Assembly (NCBI RefSeq): GCF_004216775.1
Contig: NZ_SGXF01000001.1
Coordinates: forward strand, 732,828 to 796,827
Source of the DNA: Cuneatibacter caecimuris
Lineage (GTDB): Bacteria; Bacillota; Clostridia; Lachnospirales; Lachnospiraceae
Direction of reading: 5' to 3'
DNA: 64,000 nucleotides
The notes beneath the pieces are model-generated. The model was not told where the DNA came from. It saw only the letters and a list, made by a program, of their open reading frames with translations, and did no database searches. This document shows positions 17,600 through 26,035 of the stretch, piece by piece. Numbering within the stretch: position 1 is the first letter of the stretch; the number at the start of each line of letters is the position of its first letter. The translations under genes were made by a program, and so were the position numbers.

Positions 17600-17628
17600 A
17601 GTTTAGCTCAGTTTTCCAAAAAGGTCAA
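17600..17628 (-). promoter_or_regulatory. Promoter of the TPP-regulated operon
   Basis: TTGACC (17623-17628) and TAAACT (17600-17605) on the minus strand are spaced by 17 bp, so transcription would start just before the riboswitch aptamer. Confidence 0.65.
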
Positions 17629-17823
17629 GTGTTTTTTCATCCGGCATCTCCCGCAGCCGGGGCCACAGCAAAGGCCACTGCTTTTACGCAGCGGCCCGTC
17701 TGAAGGATTCACTTCCTCACAGCCGCTGCCATAGGCACCCGGCTGATCTCTCTTCTGTAATCTATTTTTTTATCTTCTGTATAACTCTGCCCTGCAGAAA
17801 ATACTGGAAATTTTCTGCTAAGT
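17629..17823. other. Non-coding stretch with a GC hairpin
   Basis: No gene is seen here. The one structure is a 9-bp stem at 17673-17695 (GGCCGCTGC/GCAGTGGCC on the minus strand, one G-U), followed by TTTGC. It could end transcription coming from the 6S RNA locus. Confidence 0.4.
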
Positions 17824-17953
17824 AATAAAGAGTCTGGCCCGCAGGACTCCCCCGCCGGAGCGCGGTCGCTTCAGCGGCCATATTTCCTTAGCGCGCAGTG
17901 CGCATCCCAAGGAGGGTTTTGTTTCATAGGGAACAAAGTTTCCTATGAAATAA
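17824..17953 (+). repeat. Dispersed hairpin repeat, copy B (full length)
   Basis: A 130-bp copy closely matching copy A, including the GC hairpin with TTCA loop and the block reading ATATTTCCTTAGCGCG. The final hairpin is TTTCATAGGGAAC/GTTTCCTATGAAA (17922-17950), fully paired with one G-U. Its outer pairs differ from those of copies C and D yet remain paired. It directly abuts the 3' end of the 6S RNA gene. Confidence 0.82.
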
Positions 17954-18137
17954 GAAAATCCCAAAATGCCGGCTCCTACAAGTTTGACTCCTAGCGAAGC
18001 TAGGTGGGCGACCGCAGCAGGAACTTCTGCCTTCCACTCATAAGGAGGCCTGACATCCGTTCCGCAATATAGGAATCCCGTAGGTTGTCATGTAGGCTCA
18101 AATAATGTAAGATATCGAACACCCCAGGATTTTCTGT
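17950..18137 (-). ncRNA. ssrS: 6S RNA
   Basis: This regulatory RNA binds sigma-A RNA polymerase by imitating an open promoter. The closing stem pairs AAAATCCTGGGGTG at the 5' end (about 18120-18133) with CATTTTGGGATTTT at the 3' end (17954-17967), using G-U pairs. Inside are blocks I recognise from clostridial 6S RNAs: GTTCGATA, ACGGGATTCCTATATTGC, GAACGGATGTCAGGCC, GGTCGCCCACCT and GTCAAACTTGTAGGAGCC. A near-consensus promoter precedes it. Length of about 185 nt is typical. The 5' and 3' ends are estimates. Confidence 0.85.
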
Positions 18138-18143
18138 AAGATT

Positions 18144-18172
18144 ATTATAACTTATGTCTCCCTATTTTGCAA
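18144..18172 (-). promoter_or_regulatory. Promoter of 6S RNA
   Basis: TTGCAA (18167-18172) and TATAAT (18144-18149) on the minus strand are spaced by 17 bp. The -35 box lies within the last codons of pgsA, so 6S RNA has its own promoter inside that gene's end. Confidence 0.75.
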
Positions 18173-18773
18173 GACCTTTCTGTGTGCGCACCGTATGGGG
18201 CACATCCTCTCCCCGCCACATGCGCCGGTATACCGATAGGTAGTGCAAAAACGCGTAAATCAGCAGCGCGCCGCAGATCAGGATCATAATTACAGCTGCC
18301 GGAGCAGGGATCTGGGGGAACAAAAAGAGCACAAACATAGCCATATAAAGGATAAATGTGCAGATTTTACCACACCACATGGCGCCGTCCAGACGGCGGT
18401 GTTTCTTTTTCAAAAGCGCCAGCCCCACAATGCCCAGCACAATCTCCTTTAAGGCAAACAGAACAAACACTGCAATCATCAGAGGATACCGCAGCGACAG
18501 GCAAATTACCATCGCTGCCTGCGTGAGCTTGTCGGCAACAGGGTCCAAAACCTTACCGAGGCTTGTAATCATATTAAATTTTCTGGCAATTTTACCGTCC
18601 AGGAAATCTGTAAAGCCGGACAGTGCGATCACCAGCGCCGCCATCCAGTAATCTCCCGTCTCTCCGGCCCGCAGATACAGCCACACAAAGGCCGGGATCA
18701 TCAAAATCCTCAAATAACCCAGAATATTGGGAACAGCCAGCATCTGCTTATACCAGGTTTGTTTTTCTTCCAT
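18162..18773 (-). CDS. pgsA: CDP-diacylglycerol-glycerol-3-phosphate 3-phosphatidyltransferase
   Basis: The membrane enzyme of the committed step of phosphatidylglycerol synthesis. The CDP-alcohol phosphotransferase motif reads DGKIARKFNMITSLGKVLDP then VAD. The N-terminal NILGYLRILMIPAFVW is the PgsA first helix. I start at the ATG 18771-18773, with GGGG six bases upstream; a GTG four codons earlier is possible. Length is 203 residues. Distinguished from PssA by the shorter length and SLGKVLDPVADK. Confidence 0.92.
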   Translation of the reverse strand: MEEKQTWYKQMLAVPNILGYLRILMIPAFVWLYLRAGETGDYWMAALVIALSGFTDFLDGKIARKFNMITSLGKVLDPVADKLTQAAMVICLSLRYPLMIAVFVLFALKEIVLGIVGLALLKKKHRRLDGAMWCGKICTFILYMAMFVLFLFPQIPAPAAVIMILICGALLIYAFLHYLSVYRRMWRGEDVPHTVRTQKGLAK

Positions 18774-18803
18774 GTTTTTCCCCACTTTATCTGTCGCTTC
18801 TCA

Positions 18804-19337
18804 TCAATGAGGCAGCCGTCCGCGGATTCTTCCCCAGATGGTTGCCTGGAAGCAGTCATAAGCCATATCAAATAAAAACCACGCCGCCTGGCCCAGCAGA
18901 ATTGTTCCTGCCAGCCACCAGCCTGTAATTGGTTTCAGAAACAGCAGCTGTGGGAAGAACAGCACCATAGGCAGAAACATTACATTGAACACCGCCCATT
19001 TCAAAACTGCCTGCCACAGCCTGCGATGACCCATCAGCGGCCGCTTCTGCATCATTCTGAACACGCCCTCATCTGCCAGAACATACAGCCCCATGGCGCC
19101 AAAGGTAACGCAGTAAATTTTGTTGGGCGCCAGAAACACTCCCAGCACCACTGCCGCTGTAAAAAATGCGGCCCCGGCCTTCATTCCCCATTCCCGGATC
19201 ACAATTCCCACCAGGAAGGCGGCCGCGGCCAGCAAAACCAATGTATTCCATTCAAAAATACCGCTGGCAACGATACACAGCTCCGCCAGAGCCAGCAGCA
19301 CTCCGGTAAACGCAAGTGTCTTCGCACTCAGAAACAT
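18804..19337 (-). CDS. Hypothetical membrane protein of the DUF5685/J-domain cluster
   Basis: A 177-residue protein with about six hydrophobic segments (for example [16 protein letters not shown] and [17 protein letters not shown]). I recognise no catalytic motif or family. The second ATG (19335-19337) is preferred since GGAGGAG precedes it. It begins just before the stop of the J-domain gene and ends 30 bp before pgsA. Context suggests that it works with the J-domain protein and the DUF5685 protein. Confidence 0.7.
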   Translation of the reverse strand: MFLSAKTLAFTGVLLALAELCIVASGIFEWNTLVLLAAAAFLVGIVIREWGMKAGAAFFTAAVVLGVFLAPNKIYCVTFGAMGLYVLADEGVFRMMQKRPLMGHRRLWQAVLKWAVFNVMFLPMVLFFPQLLFLKPITGWWLAGTILLGQAAWFLFDMAYDCFQATIWGRIRGRLPH

Positions 19338-19951
19338 GCGCACAAATCTCCTCCCATACATTCGCAGCAGGTATCCGCAATCATCAGGTCACAGCAGAAA
19401 TTGCCGGTTCCGAAACCCGGCCTCCCGTATCCATAGCTCATCTGCTGATACTGCTGTCCGCCGTACTGCAGCTGATTCACCAGGTTGCTGTACTCCCGGT
19501 TGCCCGGCTCCATGCTGGACGCTTGTTTTGCATGATCCATGGCCAGCACATTGTTGCCCACCCCCGCGTTTGCAATGGCGCTGCAGTAATACCAGCGCGC
19601 GCTGCGGTTGGACATCCGGGACAGGAGGGAAAGAGCTTCCTGATAATGCCGGCTGTTGATGTAATTATAAACCGCCTGCATCTCCACATCGTCCTGGTTG
19701 GAACTGGAATAGTTTCCCCCGCCGCTTCCGGCTCTGCCGTAGCTTCCGCCTCCGTAGCCGCCTTCCCGTTCTTTCATGATCTGATTATAGGCTTCCTGGA
19801 TTTCTTTAAATTTCTCTTCCGCCAGGCCTGCCAGAGGGTTATTGGCATAAGAATCAGGATGGTACTTCCTGCTCAGATCTCTGTAAGCCTTCTTAATTTC
19901 ATCATTGCTGGCATTGGGCGAAACGCCCAGCACCTCATAGGGGTTGCTCAT
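19328..19951 (-). CDS. J-domain protein with Cys-rich C-terminal tail
   Basis: A 207-residue protein. The N-terminal J domain has [20 protein letters not shown] and the Hsp70-activating HPD in [12 protein letters not shown] Gly/Tyr/Ser-rich linker (about 75-100) is followed by a TPR-like helical segment ([19 protein letters not shown]). The last 23 residues hold seven Cys (FCCDLM...CCECMGG...CAC). I start at MSNPYEV, which overlaps the DUF5685 gene end by 17 bp. It is not DnaJ itself, as the zinc-finger and C-terminal domains are absent. Likely a specialised co-chaperone; client unknown. Confidence 0.85.
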   Translation of the reverse strand: MSNPYEVLGVSPNASNDEIKKAYRDLSRKYHPDSYANNPLAGLAEEKFKEIQEAYNQIMKEREGGYGGGSYGRAGSGGGNYSSSNQDDVEMQAVYNYINSRHYQEALSLLSRMSNRSARWYYCSAIANAGVGNNVLAMDHAKQASSMEPGNREYSNLVNQLQYGGQQYQQMSYGYGRPGFGTGNFCCDLMIADTCCECMGGDLCACF

Positions 19952-20789
19952 TTTCCTGTTCCTTTCCTTCTTCCCGCTGCCTGCGCAGCTTATCATATCT
20001 GTTCCAAACGCCTGCATACAGGATATTCCGCAGTATCCCCGCATCCTGCAGACAGGGCAGCTGCTCAAAAGCGCGGCTGCATTCCGCCATCATCATATTC
20101 AGTATCTGCCCGCATTCCTGTTCAAATTCTTCAGAACGCGCGCGGTCGGACAGCACATTATATCTGCCTTCCTTTTTATCTTCTTCCAGGTCTTCCCAGG
20201 CGTCCATCAGGTAGATAAATTTCCCCAGGAAAAATCCCAGGCGCTTTAGTGATCCTGCCCAGCCGTCCTTTTTCCACAGGAGAATCTCTCCCATCAGCCG
20301 CCCGAAACAGGCGCTGACCTGATCCAGATCCGTACAGTTCTGCGCCTCCAGCCTTCTCAGCCGTCCCAGCTCCCTGCGGATAGCCTCGCACTGGACCGGA
20401 TATTCCCCCCGCACGTTCTGTACCTGTCTGTGCAGGGATCTGGCGGAAACAAGAGCCGAAGCTTTATGTTCATCCGCCCAGTCGTCCAGAAAATGATAAT
20501 ATGCCAGCACCAGGTTCATTTTGGCGGCATATTCTGTAATCTCGTTGATCAGAAAATCGTGTTTCTGCGCCGGGTGCAGCAGACATCTGCCTGTGGTATG
20601 CTCCGTTTCCTGTTCATACAGGGAGGTGAGCAGCACTATGGCAAACGTCATATCATAGGACAGCGTCATCTGTCCCAGCGGCCCATACAGCTCTTTCAGC
20701 TTCCGGCAGAGGCCGCAGTAATATGCCTTGAACTGATAATACTCCCGGACCTTCAGTTCCGGCTTATTCACATTCACATACCCAAACAT
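19935..20789 (-). CDS. DUF5685 family protein
   Basis: A 284-residue, largely helical protein starting [20 protein letters not shown], followed by [14 protein letters not shown], a CxxC-type pair typical of DUF5685. Internal His/Asp-rich stretches ([32 protein letters not shown]) resemble helical isoprenoid-synthase-like aspartate clusters, but this is only a visual similarity. GGAGGTGAGCAG precedes the ATG. It heads the three-gene cluster with the J-domain and membrane proteins. Function is unknown. Confidence 0.8.
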   Translation of the reverse strand: MFGYVNVNKPELKVREYYQFKAYYCGLCRKLKELYGPLGQMTLSYDMTFAIVLLTSLYEQETEHTTGRCLLHPAQKHDFLINEITEYAAKMNLVLAYYHFLDDWADEHKASALVSARSLHRQVQNVRGEYPVQCEAIRRELGRLRRLEAQNCTDLDQVSACFGRLMGEILLWKKDGWAGSLKRLGFFLGKFIYLMDAWEDLEEDKKEGRYNVLSDRARSEEFEQECGQILNMMMAECSRAFEQLPCLQDAGILRNILYAGVWNRYDKLRRQREEGKEQENEQPL

Positions 20790-20880
20790 CTGCTCACCTC
20801 CACTTTTCGACTATCTTAGCACAATTCCGCGGGGATTTCCAGTAAAAAAACCATGACAAGTTTCTTAAATTTATGCAAAT

Positions 20881-22269
20881 TCAGCCTCTCTCCCGGCTCC
20901 AGGGCAATCCGTCTTCTTTCGGCAGCCTCCGGCGCATCAGGAAATAACAGACACCATGGACGATCAGCGTCAGCAGCCAGCTCACCGGATAGGAAAAATA
21001 CAGAACAGAAAGCGTCCTGTCCCAGGCAAAAAATGTATAAATCCAAAGCACCCGGAAAGCGCAGGCGCCGGTCAGTGACACAAACATGGGCAGCAGGGAA
21101 TATCCCATGCCCCGCAAGCTTCCCACCATTACATCCATAACCCCGCAGAGAAAATAGGGAATGCAGATCATCTGCATTCTCAGCAGCCCGTAGTCCGCTA
21201 CCGCCGCATCCGGGGAATAAATTCCCAAAAGCGGCCGGCCGAACAGATACATCAGATTTCCCATTACCAGCCCGATGACAGATACCACCGCAAGGGACAT
21301 CCACCAGATTTTATTAATTCTGGTATACTTCCTGCCTCCCAGGTTCTGGCTGGTAAAACTCAGCGCAGTCTGATGGACCGCGTTCATAGACGTATATACA
21401 AAGCCTTCCAGGTTTGAGGCCGCTGTATTCCCCGCCATGGCCACGGAGCCAAAAGAATTGATGGAAGACTGAATCAGCGCGTTAGAAATAGAAAAAACAC
21501 AGCCCTGCATTCCGGCCGGCAGCCCTATTTTAATCATCTGGATTAAAATTGGCTTCCTGATGCACAGCCTGCGGAAAGAAAATTTCAGGCTTCCTTCCAT
21601 TTTTGCCAGGCAGCGGACCACCAGCAGGGCTGAAACAGCCTGGGAAATAACGGTAGCCAGGGCAACGCCCGCCACCGCCATATGGCAGACAATCACAAAA
21701 AACAAGTTCAGAAGAATATTGATGATCCCTGATATTAAAAGAAAATAGAGAGGCCTTTTCGTATCCCCCACGGCGCGCAGCACCGCGCTGCCGAAATTAT
21801 ACAGCATCATCACCGGCATTCCGCAAAAGAAAATCCTCATATAGAGTACGGCCAGAGAAAGGACATTTTCCGGCGTCCCCATCAGCTCCAGCAGCGGCCT
21901 GGCCAGCGCCACGCCGATCGCCACCAGCGCCAGCCCGGAGAGCACGCTGACCAACAGGGAGGTATGGACCGCGTCGCTGATATCTTTTTCCCTTTTTGCC
22001 CCATAATACCGGGCCACCAATACATTCGTCCCCACGGACAGGCCGATAAACAGGTTCACAAGCAGATTGATCAGAGAACTGGTGGACCCAACAGCCGCCA
22101 GAGACTCGTGGCCCGCAAACTGGCCCACCACCACAATATCGGCTGCATTGAACAAGAGCTGCAATATGCCCGATAACATCAAGGGCAGTGCGAAACGCAG
22201 GATTTTCCCCAGCAGAGGCCCGCTGCACATGTCCATTTCATAACTTTTCTTTGTCATTGTATTATCCAC
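20881..22269 (-). CDS. MATE family efflux transporter
   Basis: A 462-residue, 12-helix multidrug and toxic-compound extrusion transporter driven by Na+ or H+. Two homologous halves begin ILRFALPLMLSGILQLLFNAAD and ILIQMIKIGLPAGMQGCVFS. The family pattern VGQFAGHESLAAVGSTSSL is at the first half. It is monocistronic and diverges from the EamA gene at 22411. Substrate cannot be deduced. Confidence 0.9.
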   Translation of the reverse strand: MDNTMTKKSYEMDMCSGPLLGKILRFALPLMLSGILQLLFNAADIVVVGQFAGHESLAAVGSTSSLINLLVNLFIGLSVGTNVLVARYYGAKREKDISDAVHTSLLVSVLSGLALVAIGVALARPLLELMGTPENVLSLAVLYMRIFFCGMPVMMLYNFGSAVLRAVGDTKRPLYFLLISGIINILLNLFFVIVCHMAVAGVALATVISQAVSALLVVRCLAKMEGSLKFSFRRLCIRKPILIQMIKIGLPAGMQGCVFSISNALIQSSINSFGSVAMAGNTAASNLEGFVYTSMNAVHQTALSFTSQNLGGRKYTRINKIWWMSLAVVSVIGLVMGNLMYLFGRPLLGIYSPDAAVADYGLLRMQMICIPYFLCGVMDVMVGSLRGMGYSLLPMFVSLTGACAFRVLWIYTFFAWDRTLSVLYFSYPVSWLLTLIVHGVCYFLMRRRLPKEDGLPWSRERG

Positions 22270-22334
22270 CGTAAAATTTTTGCATTTATCCTATAAAGAT
22301 ATCACATCCCAATTGAAAATACAACATAAAATCA

Positions 22335-22364
22335 TTGACGAATCCTCCTCTTTTATGTCATAAT
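22335..22364 (+). promoter_or_regulatory. Putative promoter of the EamA transporter gene
   Basis: TTGACG (22335-22340) and CATAAT (22359-22364) are spaced by 18 bp. They are followed by a small GCCC/GGGC hairpin and an AAGGAG site before the ATG at 22411. Confidence 0.55.
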
Positions 22365-22410
22365 CAAATTCGCCCGTCCGGGCCAAATCTTTATACCAAG
22401 GAGTTTTTTT

Positions 22411-23307
22411 ATGAAAACACAACTGCGACAGTCTCTGATCCTGCTGCTCACCGCCGCTATCTGGGGAACCTCTTTTGTAGCGCAAAGCGTGGGTATGGAT
22501 TATGTGGGACCATTTACCTTCAACAGCATCCGTTCCCTCCTGGGAGGGCTGTGCCTGATTCCCGCCATTTTCCTGCTGGACAGACTAAAATATAAAAATG
22601 AATCTGTAAAACCTGAATACAACAAGAAGAGAACCTTAACCGGCGGCGTATGCTGCGGCATTGTCCTGTGCCTGGCCAGCAATCTTCAGCAAATCGGAAT
22701 GACTCATACTACAGTGGGGAAAGCTGGTTTCATTACTGCCTGCTATATTGTTTTAGTGCCAGTGCTGGGCATTTTTCTACGGAAAAAGGCCGGCCTGAAA
22801 GTCTGGGCCAGCGTAGCCCTGGCTGTGGGAGGGCTGTACCTGCTCTGCATCACTGACGGGCTGTCCATTCAGCCCGGTGACCTGTACGTGATGGGATGTT
22901 CTCTCCTGTTTGCGGTGCATATACTGGTAATCGATCATTTTTCAGAAGGTACGGACGGCGTGCGCATGTCCTGCGTCCAGTTTCTGGTCAGCGGCATCCT
23001 CTCCGCAATACCTATGCTGTTGTTTGAAGATCCAACCTTTTCCGCCGTCTGCGTTGCCTGGATGCCCATTCTTTACGCAGGGCTTTTGTCCTGCGGGGTA
23101 GGCTATACGCTTCAGATCATCGGACAGAAAAACATGAATCCCACTGTGGCTTCGCTGATCCTCAGCCTGGAATCCGTGGTAGCTGTACTGGCCGGATGGA
23201 TTCTGCTGGGTCAGGCCCTGACTCTGCGAGAAACCTGCGGTTGTATCCTGATGCTGGCGGCCATCGTGCTGGCGCAGCTTCCCGGCAGAAAACCTGAAAA
23301 AGCCTGA
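22411..23307 (+). CDS. EamA/DMT family transporter
   Basis: A 298-residue, 10-helix transporter with duplicated EamA domains. The first begins LLLTAAIWGTSFVAQSVGMD and the second ends PTVASLILSLESVVAVLAGW then ILLGQALTLRETCGCILML, both DMT signatures. Members export metabolites or amino acids; the substrate is unknown here. AAGGAG lies just before the ATG. It converges with the AlbA/ATPase gene, with 16 bp between stop codons. Confidence 0.9.
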   Translation: MKTQLRQSLILLLTAAIWGTSFVAQSVGMDYVGPFTFNSIRSLLGGLCLIPAIFLLDRLKYKNESVKPEYNKKRTLTGGVCCGIVLCLASNLQQIGMTHTTVGKAGFITACYIVLVPVLGIFLRKKAGLKVWASVALAVGGLYLLCITDGLSIQPGDLYVMGCSLLFAVHILVIDHFSEGTDGVRMSCVQFLVSGILSAIPMLLFEDPTFSAVCVAWMPILYAGLLSCGVGYTLQIIGQKNMNPTVASLILSLESVVAVLAGWILLGQALTLRETCGCILMLAAIVLAQLPGRKPEKA

Positions 23308-23323
23308 CCACAGGCCTATTCTA

Positions 23324-24730
23324 TCAGGCCTTCAGCCTGTACCGCCTTCCCCGCCCCCGGCCTTCCGCCGTCACAATCTCTTTTTCTTCCAGCTCAGCCA
23401 GCACCTCCCGGGCCTGCCTCCCCGTCACATTCAACAGCTCTGCTATATTGCCGGGGGCTGCTGACACATTGGCGGTCAGATACTCAATCACCGCCGCCTG
23501 CTCCAGAGTCCTTCCGGACTTTCCCCGGCGGGGAATCCGGGACACCGCAGGGCTTCCGGAAAATTCCAATTCCAGCGTAATGCGGTCCGGATCAAAACTC
23601 TCTTTCAGTCTCGGCGCCGCCCACCCTTGTCTGTTCCATACTGCAAAAATATTGGGAATCCCTTTGCCGGCCCCTTCCCCCACATTCACCAGCTTGAACA
23701 TCTTAATCAGCATTTCATTGCGCGGATCAGAAATCCCTCCGGCCCTGGCTTCTTCCAGCTCCAGCCGAAAGCTCCCCGGATTAGAAAACACAACCTTTCT
23801 GTTTCTTTTACTTATTTCCACTCCCCCGATTCCATAGTAATCTGTATTGATCAGACAATTTGCCATCGCTTCTTCCATCGCCCCATTTACTTCCTCTGAG
23901 TTGTCAGGATTCAGGAGCTCTTCAGAAACAGCGGAATAGAAATCAAAAACATTTTCCAGACCCCCGGCTCCGGAACGCAATGTTTTTCTTACTGTTCCAC
24001 GATCCCCCTCTTCTCTGTATACCAGATCATATTCAGGGTACTCCCTGCAAATCTCGTTGCAGCGCCCGAACATCAGCAGGCCCGCGGCTGTGGGATGGAG
24101 CCTTCGGTCCGCTCCTCTCCCTGCCGCTCCCAGCCTGTAAAGAAACTTTCCATGATCCAGCAGCTCCCAGGCATGGCCCGGCCTGGACTGGCGCATCCTC
24201 TGTCTATACCTCGTCACTGTCCGCATGTCAAGGGATTCCAGACCCATATATTCAAGTATCTTCATATCCTGAGACTTTAATGCTGCATCCCGGGCCATGG
24301 CCTGTACCTCTCCCGGGCTGCACCTGTAATCCCCCTCCCCGTTCCGGCGGTAAGTCCCGCCCGCCGCGCTGCCATTAATATAGACCGGACGGTCGTAGCG
24401 CATGGCCCTGGGAACCGTGATCGCCACAATCCGCTTCCCTTCCGTTTCTATAACGGAGACATTTTCCTCAGAAAGGATATTTACACTGACTTTTTCCGGA
24501 TCATTGACTTCAGCCCAGAATTGCAGGACTAAACCTTCGGGATAAGGCAGTTTCACCGGATGCAGACTCTTATCAGGGAATTCTTCCACCCCCAGCAGAA
24601 TCACTCCGCCCAGGGTGTTGGCAAAAGCAGAATAAGTCTCCCACAGGCTCCCGGGAAAACCGCCCGTCGCTCGTTTTGCTTCAATCCTGTTATTTTCTTT
24701 ATATTTCTCGATCTCCTGAAAATCAATCAT
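23324..24730 (-). CDS. AlbA_2 (Schlafen-type) domain and GHKL-ATPase-like regulator
   Basis: The N-terminal AlbA_2 domain (about 1-130) shows NRIEAKRATGGFPGSLWETY then SAFANTLGGVILLGVEE. A middle region follows, then a divergent histidine-kinase-like ATPase fold (HATPase_c_4: ANCLINTDYYGIGGVEISKR, VVFSNPGSF, GEGAGKGIPNIFAVW) and a C-terminal winged helix (IAELLNVTGRQAREVLAELE). Such proteins are usually annotated as transcriptional regulators or ATP-binding proteins. The start at 24728-24730 has GGGGGAACC upstream. The 468 residues appear complete. No obvious target is nearby. Confidence 0.85.
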   Translation of the reverse strand: MIDFQEIEKYKENNRIEAKRATGGFPGSLWETYSAFANTLGGVILLGVEEFPDKSLHPVKLPYPEGLVLQFWAEVNDPEKVSVNILSEENVSVIETEGKRIVAITVPRAMRYDRPVYINGSAAGGTYRRNGEGDYRCSPGEVQAMARDAALKSQDMKILEYMGLESLDMRTVTRYRQRMRQSRPGHAWELLDHGKFLYRLGAAGRGADRRLHPTAAGLLMFGRCNEICREYPEYDLVYREEGDRGTVRKTLRSGAGGLENVFDFYSAVSEELLNPDNSEEVNGAMEEAMANCLINTDYYGIGGVEISKRNRKVVFSNPGSFRLELEEARAGGISDPRNEMLIKMFKLVNVGEGAGKGIPNIFAVWNRQGWAAPRLKESFDPDRITLELEFSGSPAVSRIPRRGKSGRTLEQAAVIEYLTANVSAAPGNIAELLNVTGRQAREVLAELEEKEIVTAEGRGRGRRYRLKA

Positions 24731-24868
24731 CTTGGTTCCCCCATTCCCTGCCATTGTTTCTATCAGTGTAGATTATTCCAACCGCCCTGTCAATTTGTTT
24801 ATCTGCCGAAGATAACGCACGTTGACAGCAGCCTTCTGAAACCCCATCCTTTTTATATGGTTTTTTTG

Positions 24869-24912
24869 TTGACATGGAAACATTTTTGGCGTATTATGTT
24901 TCTACGGAAACA
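24869..24912 (+). promoter_or_regulatory. Promoter and palindromic operator of the MarR-cyclase operon
   Basis: TTGACA (24869-24874) and TATTAT (24892-24897) are spaced by 17 bp. Starting on the -10 box is the inverted repeat TGTTTC-TACG-GAAACA (24897-24912); a related half GGAAACAT lies in the spacer. Placement suits autorepression by the MarR protein encoded 16 bp downstream. Confidence 0.75.
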
Positions 24913-24927
24913 AATAAGGAGATATTC

Positions 24928-25389
24928 ATGGATCAGACAAAACAGCTTCTTTCACTTTTTGCAGAGCATCTTGAAAAACAGGATCTGCTGTCCAGACTTA
25001 CCGAATCGGAAATCCTGCACGGCTGCGGGTATTCAGAAATACACTGTATCGCTGCGATCGAAGAGCTGGACAAGCCGAATGTCACCCGTATTGCAAAGCG
25101 GATGAAAATGACCCGGGGCGCAGCCAGCAAAATAACGAGGCGGCTGATCGCTTATGGTCTGGCAGAAAACTATGCATTGCCGGAGAACAAAAAAGAGGTA
25201 TATTTCCGCCTCACTTCCGGAGGGAAGACACTTTATCAGGAACACGCCCGCCGGCACAGTCTGTGGGAACAGCGGGACGCCGCTTTTTTCAGCCGGTATT
25301 CCGAAGCGGAATTGGCGGAAATACAGGCATTTATGACGTCATTCAACAATTATCTGGAAACAAAAATTCAAGAAATCGGAGGAAAATAA
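24928..25389 (+). CDS. MarR family transcriptional regulator
   Basis: A 153-residue winged-helix dimer regulator. The DNA-binding part reads TRIAKRMKMTRGAASKITRR (about 50-70) followed by a wing (LPENKKEVYFRLTSGGKTLY). I start at the ATG at 24928, which has AAGGAG upstream, rather than the longer in-frame ATG lying in the promoter. It overlaps the operator described above in its leader and is followed at once by a cyclase-family gene, probably its target as well. Confidence 0.9.
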   Translation: MDQTKQLLSLFAEHLEKQDLLSRLTESEILHGCGYSEIHCIAAIEELDKPNVTRIAKRMKMTRGAASKITRRLIAYGLAENYALPENKKEVYFRLTSGGKTLYQEHARRHSLWEQRDAAFFSRYSEAELAEIQAFMTSFNNYLETKIQEIGGK

Positions 25390-25390
25390 T

Positions 25391-25954
25391 ATGTATGTTG
25401 ATATTACCGTAAAAATATCTCCCAGGACGCTTCAGGACGCGCAGGGAAATGAAAAGAAGGCTCTGGTTGGCCATCTGGGCACACATTTCGACGTGATGGA
25501 TAAGGAATTCCCATTGGAAAATATCCGCAGGGACGGGCTTGTCTTTGATGTGTCGGCTGTTCGGGACAGGGACATATCCGTCGGAGATATCGACACCGAA
25601 AAGATAAAAGCCGGCGACTTCGTGATCTTTCGGACAGGTTTTCTGGAAGAATCCGGGTACGGTACTTCTGAATATTTTAAGAATCATCCTCAGCTCTCCC
25701 AGGAACTGATCTGCCTGCTCACAGAAAAGCAAGTGTCCATGATCGGCATTGACTGCGCCGGAATCCGCCGCGGAGCAGAACACACGCCTGCAGACCAGCG
25801 CTGCGCAAACCGCGGGATTTTTGTAATTGAAAATCTCTGCTCCCTGGACAGCGTGCTGCGCGGAGCTTCCTGCGCTGCCTGCACAGTCCACACCTATCCC
25901 GTTAATTTCACAGGTATGACCGGGCTGCCCTGCCGTGTGGTAGCGGAAATTTAA
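25391..25954 (+). CDS. Cyclase family protein (kynurenine formamidase-like)
   Basis: A 187-residue metal-dependent hydrolase of the cyclase/KynB family. The metal motif HxGTHxD appears as VGHLGTHFDV near residue 28; downstream family features are GDFVIFRTGF, MIGIDCAGIRRG and EHTPADQ. Length is slightly shorter than the usual 200-220. It starts one base after the MarR stop with GGAGG in the MarR end. It may hydrolyse a cyclic amide or formamide; the substrate is unknown. Confidence 0.85.
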   Translation: MYVDITVKISPRTLQDAQGNEKKALVGHLGTHFDVMDKEFPLENIRRDGLVFDVSAVRDRDISVGDIDTEKIKAGDFVIFRTGFLEESGYGTSEYFKNHPQLSQELICLLTEKQVSMIGIDCAGIRRGAEHTPADQRCANRGIFVIENLCSLDSVLRGASCAACTVHTYPVNFTGMTGLPCRVVAEI

Positions 25955-25969
25955 ACCAGCAGATTGTGG

Positions 25970-26018
25970 TTGACAACAGCCTTACTATGTGATACTGTTT
26001 TATCAGACCGTCGGTCTG
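25970..26018 (+). promoter_or_regulatory. Promoter and palindromic operator of the TetR gene
   Basis: TTGACA (25970-25975) and TACTGT (25993-25998) are spaced by 17 bp. A perfect 7-bp palindrome, CAGACCG-T-CGGTCTG, follows at 26004-26018 over the start point. A related palindrome precedes the MFS gene at 26735-26751. Confidence 0.78.
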
Positions 26019-26035
26019 TTTGGAGGCAAAGCATT

